Shown here in pieces: positions 51,678 to 61,815 of a stretch of 64,000 bases of DNA. Position 1 is the first letter of the stretch, and every line of letters starts with the position of its first letter. The translations under genes were made by a program, and so were the position numbers. The stretch covers positions 5,766,001-5,830,000 of the forward strand of contig NZ_CP048397.1 of assembly GCF_010384365.1 (NCBI RefSeq), given 5' to 3'. The stretch is from Streptomyces sp. S4.7. Lineage in GTDB: Bacteria; Actinomycetota; Actinomycetes; Streptomycetales; Streptomycetaceae. Under the pieces are notes generated by a model. That model was not told the origin of the DNA. It ran no database searches and saw only the letters and a program-made list of their open reading frames with translations.

Positions 51678-52153
51678 CAGGGGGAGCGGAGCCTGCCTCG
51701 GTGCGCTGAGCGAGAGAGGCGACCGCACCTGCCGAGGGCCGTACGGGTGGGGCTTTCGCGGCGCACCCGGCCCGTCCTTCTCGCCACGGCGGGAGCGCCG
51801 TTGTCGGAGCCGTCGACGTTCGCGGGTCCTCCCCGAGAGCGGCCAAGCGGACGTGTGGGGGTCGTGCGGTGGCGACGAGTGGTGCGCTCCGCCTCCGTCA
51901 CCGCGAACGGCGCCTCCCGGTGGGTCTCGGCGGGTGTGCCCGCCGGGCTTGACGGAGGAAGGCCGGCGGGGGTGCTCGGAGCCGCCCCGGCCGGTGCCCC
52001 CGGCCGCCACCCGGCCCTGGCGCACGGCCCTCGTGCTCACTTTCGGGATTCGAAGAAAGGGTGGGCCGGAATCGAGCCGCGACAGGGGGAAGAAGTCGGC
52101 GGACCTGACGGGAACGGGTGTTTATCGTCAGGCAGACGACTAAGATCACGGGC
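51678..52153. other. 476-bp region without a gene; operator-like repeat near its end
   Basis: Between the DUF4192 and Nudix genes. Open frames on both strands are Arg/Pro/Gly-rich shadows. Near the right end, TTTATCGTC (52121-52129) and GACGACTAA (52135-52143) form an inverted repeat (7 of 9 matching) with a 5-bp spacer, just before the Nudix ATG at 52154. I see no strong terminator for the DUF4192 gene. Confidence 0.5.
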
Positions 52154-52918
52154 ATGTCGCCCTACGACCCGTCGGCTTACCCCGCGTTCGCAGTCACCGT
52201 CGACCTGGTCGTGCTCACCGTGCGCCGCCATGTCCTGTGCGCGCTGGTCGTACGGCGGGGTGAGGCACCCTTCCAGGGGCGCTGGGCGCTGCCCGGCGGC
52301 TTCGTCAAGGGCGATGAGGATCTTGGCGCGGCGGCGGCGCGCGAGCTGACCGAGGAGACGGGACTGTGCGCGCACGACCCGGCGTCGCCCGCTCCCGCGA
52401 ACGGCGCCCATCTCGAACAGCTCGCCACCTACGGCGACCCGGCGCGCGACCCCCGGATGAGGGTGGTCAGCGTGGCCCATCTCGCGCTCGCGCCCGACCT
52501 TCCCGCGCCCCGCGCGGGCGGTGACGCCAACAGTGCCCGCTGGTCACCCGTGGACGCGCTGCTCAGCCACGAGGGCGGGGCGGGCCGGGACGGCGAACAG
52601 CCCGCGCCGCTCGCCTTCGACCACGCGCGCATTCTCGGCGACGGGGTGGAGCGGGCCCGTTCCAAGATCGAGTACTCCTCCCTGGCCACCGCCTTCTGTC
52701 CCGCGGAGTTCACGGTCGGTGAGCTGCGCCGGGTGTACGAGGCGGTGTGGGGCGTCGCGCTCGACCCCCGTAACTTCCACCGCAAGGTGACGGGTACCCC
52801 AGGCTTCCTGGTGCCGTCCGGCGGCACCACCACGCGTCAGGGCGGCCGGCCCGCGCAGTTGTTCCGGGCCGGCGGGGCCACCGTGCTCAACCCGCCGATG
52901 CTGCGCCCCGAGGTCTGA
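52154..52918 (+). CDS. Nudix hydrolase with C-terminal winged helix (NrtR-like)
   Basis: 254-aa protein. The Nudix box is intact: G-F-V-K-G-D-E-D followed by GAAAARELTEETGL, so catalysis is possible. The C-terminal part (about 150-235) contains EFTVGELRRVYEAVWGVAL and NFHRKVTGTPGFLVPS, the pattern of the winged-helix domain in NrtR-type NAD-related regulators. It may be a hydrolase of ADP-ribose-type compounds, a transcription regulator, or both. ATG 52154 is preceded by GATCACGGGC without a Shine-Dalgarno and may be leaderless; the inverted repeat just upstream could be its own operator. Confidence 0.8.
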   Translation: MSPYDPSAYPAFAVTVDLVVLTVRRHVLCALVVRRGEAPFQGRWALPGGFVKGDEDLGAAAARELTEETGLCAHDPASPAPANGAHLEQLATYGDPARDPRMRVVSVAHLALAPDLPAPRAGGDANSARWSPVDALLSHEGGAGRDGEQPAPLAFDHARILGDGVERARSKIEYSSLATAFCPAEFTVGELRRVYEAVWGVALDPRNFHRKVTGTPGFLVPSGGTTTRQGGRPAQLFRAGGATVLNPPMLRPEV

Positions 52919-53057
52919 GCCCACTCGCCGACGGGCGGGCTCGCCCCACCGGACACCCGGCGCCGCGACGCTGCGCCACAAGTCGGACATGTCGCGTTAT
53001 CTTGCTGCGGTACCCACACTGCCGCCGAGCGGTCTCACCCTCCCCGCGAGAGAAGCG

Positions 53058-54803
53058 ATGCTCCAGGCCATCGGACTCACCAGCAGCCCCCACCGCGACC
53101 TCCCGCCCGCCGTGGACGATCTGACCTTCGAGGCCCCCGCCGGCGCCGTCACGGCGCTGCTCGGCGCCGAGGGCGCGGGCAAGACCACCGCCCTGCGACT
53201 GATGCTCGAACTCGAATCCGGCCGGGGAATCACCTACTTCCGAGGCCGGCCGCTCCACCGCATCGCCCACCCGGCCCGCGAGGTCGGTGTCCTGCTCGGC
53301 GACGTGCCCGGACACCCCGCGCGCAGCACCAAGGGGCAGCTCCGCATGCTCTGCGCCGCGGCGGGTGTCCCCGCCGCGCGCGCCGACGACCTGCTCGAAC
53401 TGGTCGGTATCGGCGCCCTGCGCGACGAACCGCTCGGAGCCCTCTCCCTCGGCATGGACCGCCGACTCGGCCTCGCCGCCGCCCTGTTGGGCGACCCGCA
53501 CACCCTCGTCCTCGACGAACCCGCCGCCGGTCTCTCGCCCCGCGAGAACGGCTGGCTGCACGGACTGCTGCGGGCGCACGCGGCCCATGGCGGCACCGTT
53601 CTCTACACCACCGATGATCCCAAAGAGGCGGCCCGCACCGCCGATCGCGTCGTCACCCTCGACGAAGGCCGTCTCGTCGCCGACCAGGACATCGCGGACT
53701 TCGCCCGGACCCGGCTGCGCCCGCGCGTCGTCGTCCGGACCCCGCACGCGGCCCGCCTCGCCGACGCGGTCAACCGCGAGGCGCGCGCGGACCGCCGCTC
53801 CGTCGAGGTCGTCACCGACAGCGGCGGCCGGCTCACCGTCTTCGGCAGTGACTGCGCCGAGTTGGGCGAGACGGCCTTCCGGCACGGCATCCTCGTCCAC
53901 CAACTCGCCGACGAGACCGGGGACACCGGCCCGCCGGCCCCCGTGGACCCGCCGGCGCCCTCGGAGGCGCGACAGGCGCCCTCGCGGCCCGACACCGACC
54001 TCCTGCCGCCCCCACTGTCCGCGCGGCCCGTGCGCAGCCCCCTGCGCCCGTTCCGGTACGAGCTGCGCCGCTTCCTCGGCGTACGGACACCCTGGCTCGT
54101 CGCCGCCGTCGTTCTGGTCGCCTCCGTCGCGCTGAGCCTGCCGCTCGCCCGTGCCGGCGACACCCCGCTGCCCGGCCTCCTCGCGGCTTGGCCGGGATTC
54201 CTGCCGCTGCCACCCGCCGCCCTGGGCGCCGGCCTGCTCGGGGCCTTCGCCTTCGGCGACGAGTACCGCTATCCCGCGCTCGCCGCGGGACGCGGCACCG
54301 TTCCGCGCCGTCTGGGCCTGCTGCTGGCCAAACTCACCGTCACCGCCGCGGCGGCCCTGCTGCTCGCGGCTCTCACCGTCACCGCCGACGCGCAGGCGAT
54401 GAGACTGGTGTACGGCGGGGGAACGGACGTGGTGCCCCCGGACTGGCCCGCGCTCGTGGTCAGTTGGGCGGGGCTGACCGTCGGCTGCGCCTGGGCGGGT
54501 CTGCTCGGGGCCGGTATCTTCCGCGTCACGGGCGCCGGTGTCGCCGCGGTGCTCGCCGTACCGGTCGTCGTCGTTCCCCTCGTACAGAAGGGGCTTGCCG
54601 TTCCGTCGGCGCGTTCGATCGTCGGACTCCCGGGCAGATTGCGTGAACTGGCCTGGCCGCACTGGCCGGAGGCGGTCGACCGCTGGCTGGTGGCGACCGG
54701 TCGGGTCGTCGCCCAGCCCGTGGGGACGGCGCTGGCGCTGTCGTTGTCCGCCCTGCTCTGCGCGTATCTGTTCACCAGCCTTCGTCGCAGGGCCCGTTGG
54801 TGA
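53058..54803 (+). CDS. ABC transporter: fused ATPase and permease domains with a degenerate ATPase
   Basis: 581-aa protein with an ATPase domain (about 1-225) and a C-terminal membrane domain (about 335-575, roughly six hydrophobic segments). Walker A GAEGAGKTTALRLM and Walker B TLVLDEPAAGLSPRE are kept. The signature reads LSLGMDRR instead of LSGGQ, and the H-loop His is replaced by Asp in VLYTTDDPKEA, so ATP turnover may be altered. A Pro-rich linker (PPAPVDPPAPSEARQAPSRP) joins the halves. ATG 53058 with GAGAGAAG is preferred over the upstream GTG/ATG starts. It precedes whiH, and the substrate is unknown. Confidence 0.8.
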   Translation: MLQAIGLTSSPHRDLPPAVDDLTFEAPAGAVTALLGAEGAGKTTALRLMLELESGRGITYFRGRPLHRIAHPAREVGVLLGDVPGHPARSTKGQLRMLCAAAGVPAARADDLLELVGIGALRDEPLGALSLGMDRRLGLAAALLGDPHTLVLDEPAAGLSPRENGWLHGLLRAHAAHGGTVLYTTDDPKEAARTADRVVTLDEGRLVADQDIADFARTRLRPRVVVRTPHAARLADAVNREARADRRSVEVVTDSGGRLTVFGSDCAELGETAFRHGILVHQLADETGDTGPPAPVDPPAPSEARQAPSRPDTDLLPPPLSARPVRSPLRPFRYELRRFLGVRTPWLVAAVVLVASVALSLPLARAGDTPLPGLLAAWPGFLPLPPAALGAGLLGAFAFGDEYRYPALAAGRGTVPRRLGLLLAKLTVTAAAALLLAALTVTADAQAMRLVYGGGTDVVPPDWPALVVSWAGLTVGCAWAGLLGAGIFRVTGAGVAAVLAVPVVVVPLVQKGLAVPSARSIVGLPGRLRELAWPHWPEAVDRWLVATGRVVAQPVGTALALSLSALLCAYLFTSLRRRARW

Positions 54804-54961
54804 TCGCCGAGTGACTGGACCTGTCGTACTGCCCATAACTCCCTGATTGCGCCCACTTCTTTACGATAAGTCGTCAATCGAAGGGCGGGCGCCGATCACC
54901 CTTTCGTGTGCTTTTCACCAAAGACCTCAAGGGGCCGTGGAAGGGAGCCGACAAAGGATGC

Positions 54962-55849
54962 GTGAGTACCCTTGCGCACACCATGATGACCGCCGCCCGC
55001 GCCGTCGACTCAGGCCTGCCGGCCCCGGGCGGAATCGACCGCTACCCCTACGCGGAGGCGCCCGGCGCCGACCGCCTTCCCGCCCCCTCCTGGGACGGCG
55101 GGGACAACGAGCTGGGCCGGGTCGGCAGGCGCTCGGCGGGCAGCCGGGGCCGTGGACTGCACGGCCAACTCGTCCAGCAGCTCGGCCAGATGATCGTCTC
55201 CGGTGACCTGGGCGCCGACCGGCCGCTCGTACCGGAGGAGATCGGACAGCGCTTCGAGGTCTCCCGCACGGTGGTCCGCGAGTCGCTGCGCGTCCTGGAG
55301 GCCAAGGGCCTCGTCAGCGCCCGTCCCAATGTCGGTACCCGGGTCCGGCCGGTCAGTGACTGGAACCTGCTGGACGCCGACATCATCGAGTGGCGGGCGT
55401 TCGGCCCCCAGCGAGACGACCAGCGCCGCGAGCTGAGCGAGTTGCGCTGGACCATCGAGCCGCTCGCCGCGCGGCTCGCCGCCGGCCACGGACGTGAGGA
55501 CGTCCAGCAGCGGCTGGCCGACATGGTCGAGATCATGGGGCACTCCATCGCCCAGGGCGACTCGATCACGTTCTCGCGCGCCGACGCCGAATACCACTCC
55601 CTGCTGATCCAGCTCGCGGGCAACCGGATGCTGGAGCACCTTTCGGGGATCGTCTCCGCGGCCCTCCAGGTCTCCGGCGGCCCCGTCACCGGCTGTGACC
55701 GGCCCACCGACGCGTCGCTGGCGCACCACGCGCGGATCGTCGAGGCCCTGGCGGCCGGCGACGGTCAGGCGGCCGAATCCGCCATGCGGCAGCTTCTGAT
55801 GGTCCACCCGGAAGTGGAGCGTGTCGTTCCCGCGCCCCGCGAGCACTGA
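54962..55849 (+). CDS. whiH: Sporulation regulator WhiH (GntR family)
   Basis: GntR/FadR-type regulator required for sporulation septation in aerial hyphae, 295 aa. N-terminal 60 residues are variable. The winged helix runs from GLHGQLVQQLGQMIVSGDLG through VSRTVVRESLRVLEAKGLVS. The FCD ligand domain contains WRAFGPQRDDQRRELSELRW and DAEYHSLLIQLAGNRMLEHL. GTG 54962 follows AAAGGA. Position just upstream of hrdB matches the S. coelicolor order from memory. The 158-bp upstream region is AT-richer than the surroundings, suggesting regulatory sequence. Confidence 0.92.
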   Translation: MSTLAHTMMTAARAVDSGLPAPGGIDRYPYAEAPGADRLPAPSWDGGDNELGRVGRRSAGSRGRGLHGQLVQQLGQMIVSGDLGADRPLVPEEIGQRFEVSRTVVRESLRVLEAKGLVSARPNVGTRVRPVSDWNLLDADIIEWRAFGPQRDDQRRELSELRWTIEPLAARLAAGHGREDVQQRLADMVEIMGHSIAQGDSITFSRADAEYHSLLIQLAGNRMLEHLSGIVSAALQVSGGPVTGCDRPTDASLAHHARIVEALAAGDGQAAESAMRQLLMVHPEVERVVPAPREH

Positions 55850-56240
55850 GGGCGCCACCGGGGTACCACCGTGGTGCTGAGGGCGAGTCCCGCGGTGCCG
55901 AGCAGGAAGACGAAGGTCAGGACGGACGGGGGCGTGTACGCGTCACGTGCCGCCGGACCCACGGGCCCGGCGGCACTAACGTGGGATAAGGCCCTTCTGG
56001 TTGTTTTGCCGTAAATGGGGTGTGACTCGGGCCACGTGGATTGGGCGTAACACTCCACGAGGCAGGGCGATGACCTAAGAGGTGACAGCCGCGGAGGGAA
56101 TAGCGCCACGAAGGGTGGCGCTGTATCCAGCTCCGAGGTCCAGCCCGCGCCGTCGGCACATCCCCAGTCGACGGTCGTCGGCTCCGCCCCGACCCCGGGG
56201 GGGAGCCGGAAGCCGTTTCCATCGTTCCGAGAGGTTGTTC
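55850..56240 (+). promoter_or_regulatory. hrdB promoter region (391 bp, no gene)
   Basis: GTAAC (56047-56051), 16 bases and CGATGA (56068-56073) make an ECF-type promoter about 165 bp before the GTG. Such a GTAAC-N16-CGATGA pattern matches, from memory, the element used by the ECF sigma ShbA at hrdB in S. griseus. A GGGAAT at 56096-56101 with 18 bases to GCT is a weaker SigR-like candidate. GAGAGG at 56229-56234 is the ribosome-binding site. Confidence 0.6.
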
Positions 56241-57788
56241 GTGTCGGCCAGCACATCCCGTACGCTCCCGCCGGAGATCGCCGAGTCCGAGTCTGTGATG
56301 GCGCTCATCGAGCGGGGAAAGGCTGATGGGCAGATCGCCGGCGACGACGTGCGTCGGGCCTTCGAGGCTGACCAGATTCCGCCAACCCAGTGGAAGAATG
56401 TTCTGCGCAGCCTCAACCAGATCCTCGAGGAAGAGGGTGTGACGCTGATGGTCAGTGCCGCGGAGTCGCCGAAGCGCGCCCGCAAGAGCGTCGCTGCGAA
56501 GAGCCCGGCGAAGCGCACCGCCACCAAGACAGTCGCCGCCAAGACCGTTCATACGAAGACAGTCGCGGCCACCGCCGCCCCGGCGGCCGAGACCGTCGAG
56601 ACTCCCGGCGACGAGACTGCCGCGCCCGCCAAGAAGGCCGCGGCCAAGAAGACCGTGGCCAAGAAGGCGGCGGCGAAGAAGACCGCCGTCAAGAAGGTCG
56701 CGGCGAAGAAGACCGCCGGCAAGAAGGACGCCGACGAGGCCGCCGACGGCGAGGAGACGCCCGAGGAGGTCCAGGCCGGCAAGGGCGAGGAGGAGGAGAC
56801 CGAGGGCGAGAACAAGGGCTTCGTCCTCTCCGACGACGACGAGGACGACGCGCCGGCCCAGCAGGTCGCCGTCGCGGGTGCCACCGCCGACCCGGTCAAG
56901 GACTACCTCAAGCAGATCGGCAAGGTCCCGCTCCTCAACGCCGAGCAGGAGGTCGAGCTCGCCAAGCGCATCGAGGCGGGTCTGTTCGCCGAGGACAAGC
57001 TGGCGAACGCCGACAAGCTCGCCCCCAAACTCAAGCGCGAGCTGGAGATCATCGCCGAGGACGGGCGCCGCGCCAAGAACCACCTGCTGGAGGCCAACCT
57101 CCGACTGGTGGTCTCGCTGGCCAAGCGCTACACCGGCCGCGGCATGCTCTTCCTGGACCTGATCCAGGAGGGCAACCTGGGTCTGATCCGCGCGGTCGAG
57201 AAGTTCGACTACACCAAGGGCTACAAGTTCTCCACGTACGCCACCTGGTGGATCCGGCAGGCGATCACCCGCGCCATGGCCGACCAGGCCCGCACCATCC
57301 GTATCCCGGTGCACATGGTCGAGGTCATCAACAAGCTCGCGCGTGTGCAGCGCCAGATGCTCCAGGACCTGGGCCGTGAGCCCACCCCGGAGGAGCTGGC
57401 CAAGGAGCTCGACATGACCCCGGAGAAGGTCATCGAGGTCCAGAAGTACGGTCGCGAGCCGATTTCGCTGCACACCCCGCTGGGCGAGGACGGGGACAGC
57501 GAGTTCGGTGACCTCATCGAGGACTCCGAGGCCGTCGTCCCGGCGGACGCGGTCAGCTTCACGCTTCTCCAGGAGCAGCTGCACTCGGTGCTCGACACGC
57601 TCTCCGAGCGTGAGGCCGGTGTGGTCTCCATGCGCTTCGGTCTCACCGACGGCCAGCCCAAGACGCTGGACGAGATCGGCAAGGTCTACGGCGTGACGCG
57701 TGAGCGCATTCGTCAGATCGAGTCCAAGACGATGTCGAAGCTCCGCCACCCGTCACGTTCGCAGGTTCTGCGCGACTACCTGGACTAG
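56241..57788 (+). CDS. hrdB: Principal RNA polymerase sigma factor HrdB
   Basis: Housekeeping sigma factor, 515 aa. Region 1.1 is at the N-terminus (SRTLPPEIAESESVMALIER). A long charged region (about 80-205) has tandem KK-A-A-AKKT repeats and then an acidic stretch (SDDDEDDAP). Region 1.2 reads DPVKDYLKQIGKVPLLNAEQ, region 2 AKRYTGRGMLFLDLIQEGN and YKFSTYATWWIRQAI, region 3 around EVINKLARVQRQ, and region 4 VSMRFGLTDGQPKTLDEIG with the -35 helix GVTRERIRQIESK. GTG 56241 gives the family start MSASTSRTL. It is the strongest recognised gene in the window. Confidence 0.97.
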   Translation: MSASTSRTLPPEIAESESVMALIERGKADGQIAGDDVRRAFEADQIPPTQWKNVLRSLNQILEEEGVTLMVSAAESPKRARKSVAAKSPAKRTATKTVAAKTVHTKTVAATAAPAAETVETPGDETAAPAKKAAAKKTVAKKAAAKKTAVKKVAAKKTAGKKDADEAADGEETPEEVQAGKGEEEETEGENKGFVLSDDDEDDAPAQQVAVAGATADPVKDYLKQIGKVPLLNAEQEVELAKRIEAGLFAEDKLANADKLAPKLKRELEIIAEDGRRAKNHLLEANLRLVVSLAKRYTGRGMLFLDLIQEGNLGLIRAVEKFDYTKGYKFSTYATWWIRQAITRAMADQARTIRIPVHMVEVINKLARVQRQMLQDLGREPTPEELAKELDMTPEKVIEVQKYGREPISLHTPLGEDGDSEFGDLIEDSEAVVPADAVSFTLLQEQLHSVLDTLSEREAGVVSMRFGLTDGQPKTLDEIGKVYGVTRERIRQIESKTMSKLRHPSRSQVLRDYLD

Positions 57789-57816
57789 GCGGTTTCTCCG
57801 GCACGGCACAGCCCTT

Positions 57817-57856
57817 CCTGAGGGCCCGCATCCCGACCGGGATGCGGGCCCTCAGG
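57817..57856 (+). terminator. hrdB terminator
   Basis: A perfect 18-bp stem (57817-57834 with 57839-57856) and a tetraloop GACC, 29 bp after the hrdB stop. No clear T-run. Confidence 0.85.
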
Positions 57857-57931
57857 CGTTTCGGGGATGCGTTTGTCGGCTCAATGGGTGACTCTGTGTC
57901 AGTAGGAGTCACCGGAGAGTCAGGAGCCCGT

Positions 57932-58780
57932 ATGCGTCGCCCTATTGCCCGAGTGCTCACGGCAGGACTGGCCACGATCGCCGCGGGGGCGGTGCTGCCG
58001 CTCGTCTCCCCCCTGCCGGCCCACGCGGACCGGGTGGTGGTGGGCGGGGAGCCGGCGCCGGCCGCCGAGACTCCCTGGGTCGTGGCTCTCTCCAGCCGGG
58101 AACGGTTCGGGGACACCCGAGCGGGTCAGTTCTGCGGCGGCGTGGTCGTGGCGCCGACGAAGGTGCTCACGGCCGCGCACTGCATGGGCAGGGACGTGCT
58201 CGGGGTGAAACCCGAGGACGTGACGGATCTGCGGGTCATCGCGGGCCGGGAGCGGCTCACCGGGAAGGGCGGCAGGGAGGTCCGGGTGGGTTCCGTACGG
58301 ATCGACCCGGCGTACGACCCCGGGACCCATGCCTCGGACCTCGCGGTGCTGACGCTGGCGCGGGCGCTGCCCGCGAGGTACGCCATCCGGCCGGCCGATC
58401 CGGGCGGGCAGGCCTCGGCTCCGGGCGCCGCGGCGAAGGTCTACGGCTGGGGCGACACCACCGGCGAGGGCAAATACGCCTCCGCGCTCCGCTCCGCCCC
58501 TGTGACGGTCCTGGCGGACTCGGAGTGCGTGCGGGCCTACCCCGGGGGCTCAGGGGGCCGCTACGACGTCGCCACGATGCTCTGCGCCGGCGATCCCGAG
58601 GGCGGGCACGACGCCTGCCAGGGCGACAGCGGCGGGCCGCTCGTCGCCCGTGGGCGCCTCATCGGGCTGGTCTCGTGGGGGAGCGGCTGCGGGCGGGCCG
58701 GGAGTCCCGGGGTCTACACGCGGATCACCTCGGCGGTCGACCAGGTCGCCGGAGCGACCGGGGGGCGCCGTCCACGCTGA
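57932..58780 (+). CDS. Secreted trypsin-like serine protease (282 aa)
   Basis: Family S1 protease. The signal peptide MRRPIARVLTAGLATIAAGA ends near PAHA, and the mature N-terminus RVVVGGEPAP matches the IVGG-type start. The triad is His in LTAAHCMG, Asp in ASDLAVLTL and Ser in DACQGDSGGPL. The Asp six residues before the Ser points to cleavage after Lys or Arg. Four Cys can form two disulphides. ATG 57932 has CAGGAG upstream; the open frame to 57842 is not supported. Follows hrdB after its terminator. Confidence 0.9.
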   Translation: MRRPIARVLTAGLATIAAGAVLPLVSPLPAHADRVVVGGEPAPAAETPWVVALSSRERFGDTRAGQFCGGVVVAPTKVLTAAHCMGRDVLGVKPEDVTDLRVIAGRERLTGKGGREVRVGSVRIDPAYDPGTHASDLAVLTLARALPARYAIRPADPGGQASAPGAAAKVYGWGDTTGEGKYASALRSAPVTVLADSECVRAYPGGSGGRYDVATMLCAGDPEGGHDACQGDSGGPLVARGRLIGLVSWGSGCGRAGSPGVYTRITSAVDQVAGATGGRRPR

Positions 58781-58815
58781 GGCCTCGGGGCCCACGCCGC
58801 GGGCGGCCACGAGAA

Positions 58816-58852
58816 CGGGCCGCCATCCCGGTTCAGCTGGGGTGGCGGCCCG
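58816..58852. terminator. Terminator between the protease and the zinc-ribbon gene
   Basis: Arms 58816-58829 and 58839-58852 (14 bp with one G-T pair) enclose a 9-nt loop, between convergent genes. Confidence 0.8.
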
Positions 58853-58898
58853 TCGGCCGGTCCTGGATCGGCCCTTGGCTCGTCGTGGATGCGAGGTG

Positions 58899-59129
58899 TC
58901 AGTGTTCCTCTTCACCGGCGGCGGCCTGCACGGCCGTCAGTCGGTCGGTCTCATCCTGTATTTCCGCGGCGATCTTCTTGAGTTCCGGCTCGAACTTACG
59001 TCCGTGGTGGGCGCAGAAGAGCAGTTCACCACCGCTGGTCAGGACGACGCGCAGATATGCCTGGGCGCCGCAGCGGTCGCAGCGGTCAGCGGCCGTCAGC
59101 GGGCTCGCGGGGGTCAGAACAGTAGTCAC
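58899..59129 (-). CDS. Small zinc-ribbon protein (DUF7455 type, 76 aa)
   Basis: Conserved actinobacterial small protein of unknown role. CDRCGAQAYLRVVLTSGGEL followed by LFCAHHGRKFEPEL has two Cys and a Cys-His-His set that would bind zinc. The C-terminal half is a short charged helix (EIQDETDRLTAVQAAAGEEE). GTG 59129 gives MTTVLTPASPLTAADRCD. It is divergent from parE across 430 bp. The DUF number is from memory. Confidence 0.78.
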   Translation of the reverse strand: MTTVLTPASPLTAADRCDRCGAQAYLRVVLTSGGELLFCAHHGRKFEPELKKIAAEIQDETDRLTAVQAAAGEEEH

Positions 59130-59559
59130 GTCGCCTCTTCTCTAGCTCGACGAGCTGTCGTACCAGGGTCAACATCCAACCAGGCCGAAAACGTTCCCGC
59201 TCGCGGCCATTCCTCGAAACTTCTTCCCGGGGCGGCTGTCTGCTGCCGGTTGGCGGCGAATGAGCCGTATTGCTTCGCTTTACGGTTTCGCGTTGCTTGT
59301 CAGGGTCGATCCTCCCGGCTGGCTTGCCGGTTGTTCATGAGGACGTGCCCGGAGCCTAAATGGTTCATGCCTGGAAGGGAACGTGATGTGTGCTTCACTC
59401 CATCGAGGGATCGAACACTCATGCGAGCCTCGGTTAGCATGAGAATTCAATAGGGTGGCGTTACAACGGCTCTACCAGGCCTCTGTACCCTCTGAGCGGC
59501 GACCGATGCCGGGCCTTACCCACTGGGCCAGATTTCAAATTCAGCGAGGAGCGAACCGC
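59130..59559. other. 430-bp divergent region before parE
   Basis: It holds promoters for the zinc-ribbon gene (leftward) and parE (rightward). A TTAGCAT (59434-59440) with TCGAAC (59411-59416) 17 bases before it is a possible parE promoter. I see no supported gene; the long frame opposite is an antisense shadow. Confidence 0.4.
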
Positions 59560-61686
<2,127 letters not shown>

Positions 61687-61697
61687 TCCACGACCGC

Positions 61698-61737
61698 ACG
61701 GCTCCGGGCTCCACCCACGGGTGGAGCCCGGAGCCGT
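61698..61737 (+). terminator. parE terminator
   Basis: An 18-bp perfect stem (61698-61715 with 61720-61737) and tetraloop CACG, just after the parE stop, followed by TT. Confidence 0.85.
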
Positions 61738-61815
61738 TTCCGCCTCCCCCCAGGAGGGGATCCGGCGGGCCGCCCGGCTCCGTAGCATTCGAAGCCGAGA
61801 GAGAGGGCTTCGCCA

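Noticed and set aside
51591..52040. 149-aa minus-strand frame in the DUF4192-Nudix gap
   Set aside because: Low-complexity Arg/Pro/Gly sequence with no start signal or domain.
56096..56122. GGGAAT-N18-GCT upstream of hrdB as a SigR promoter
   Set aside because: The -10 triplet reads GCT rather than GTT; kept only as a weak candidate in the promoter entry.
59409..59425. LexA box before parE (GATCGAACACTCATGCG)
   Set aside because: Only one half-site matches; the other half ATGCGA differs at several positions.
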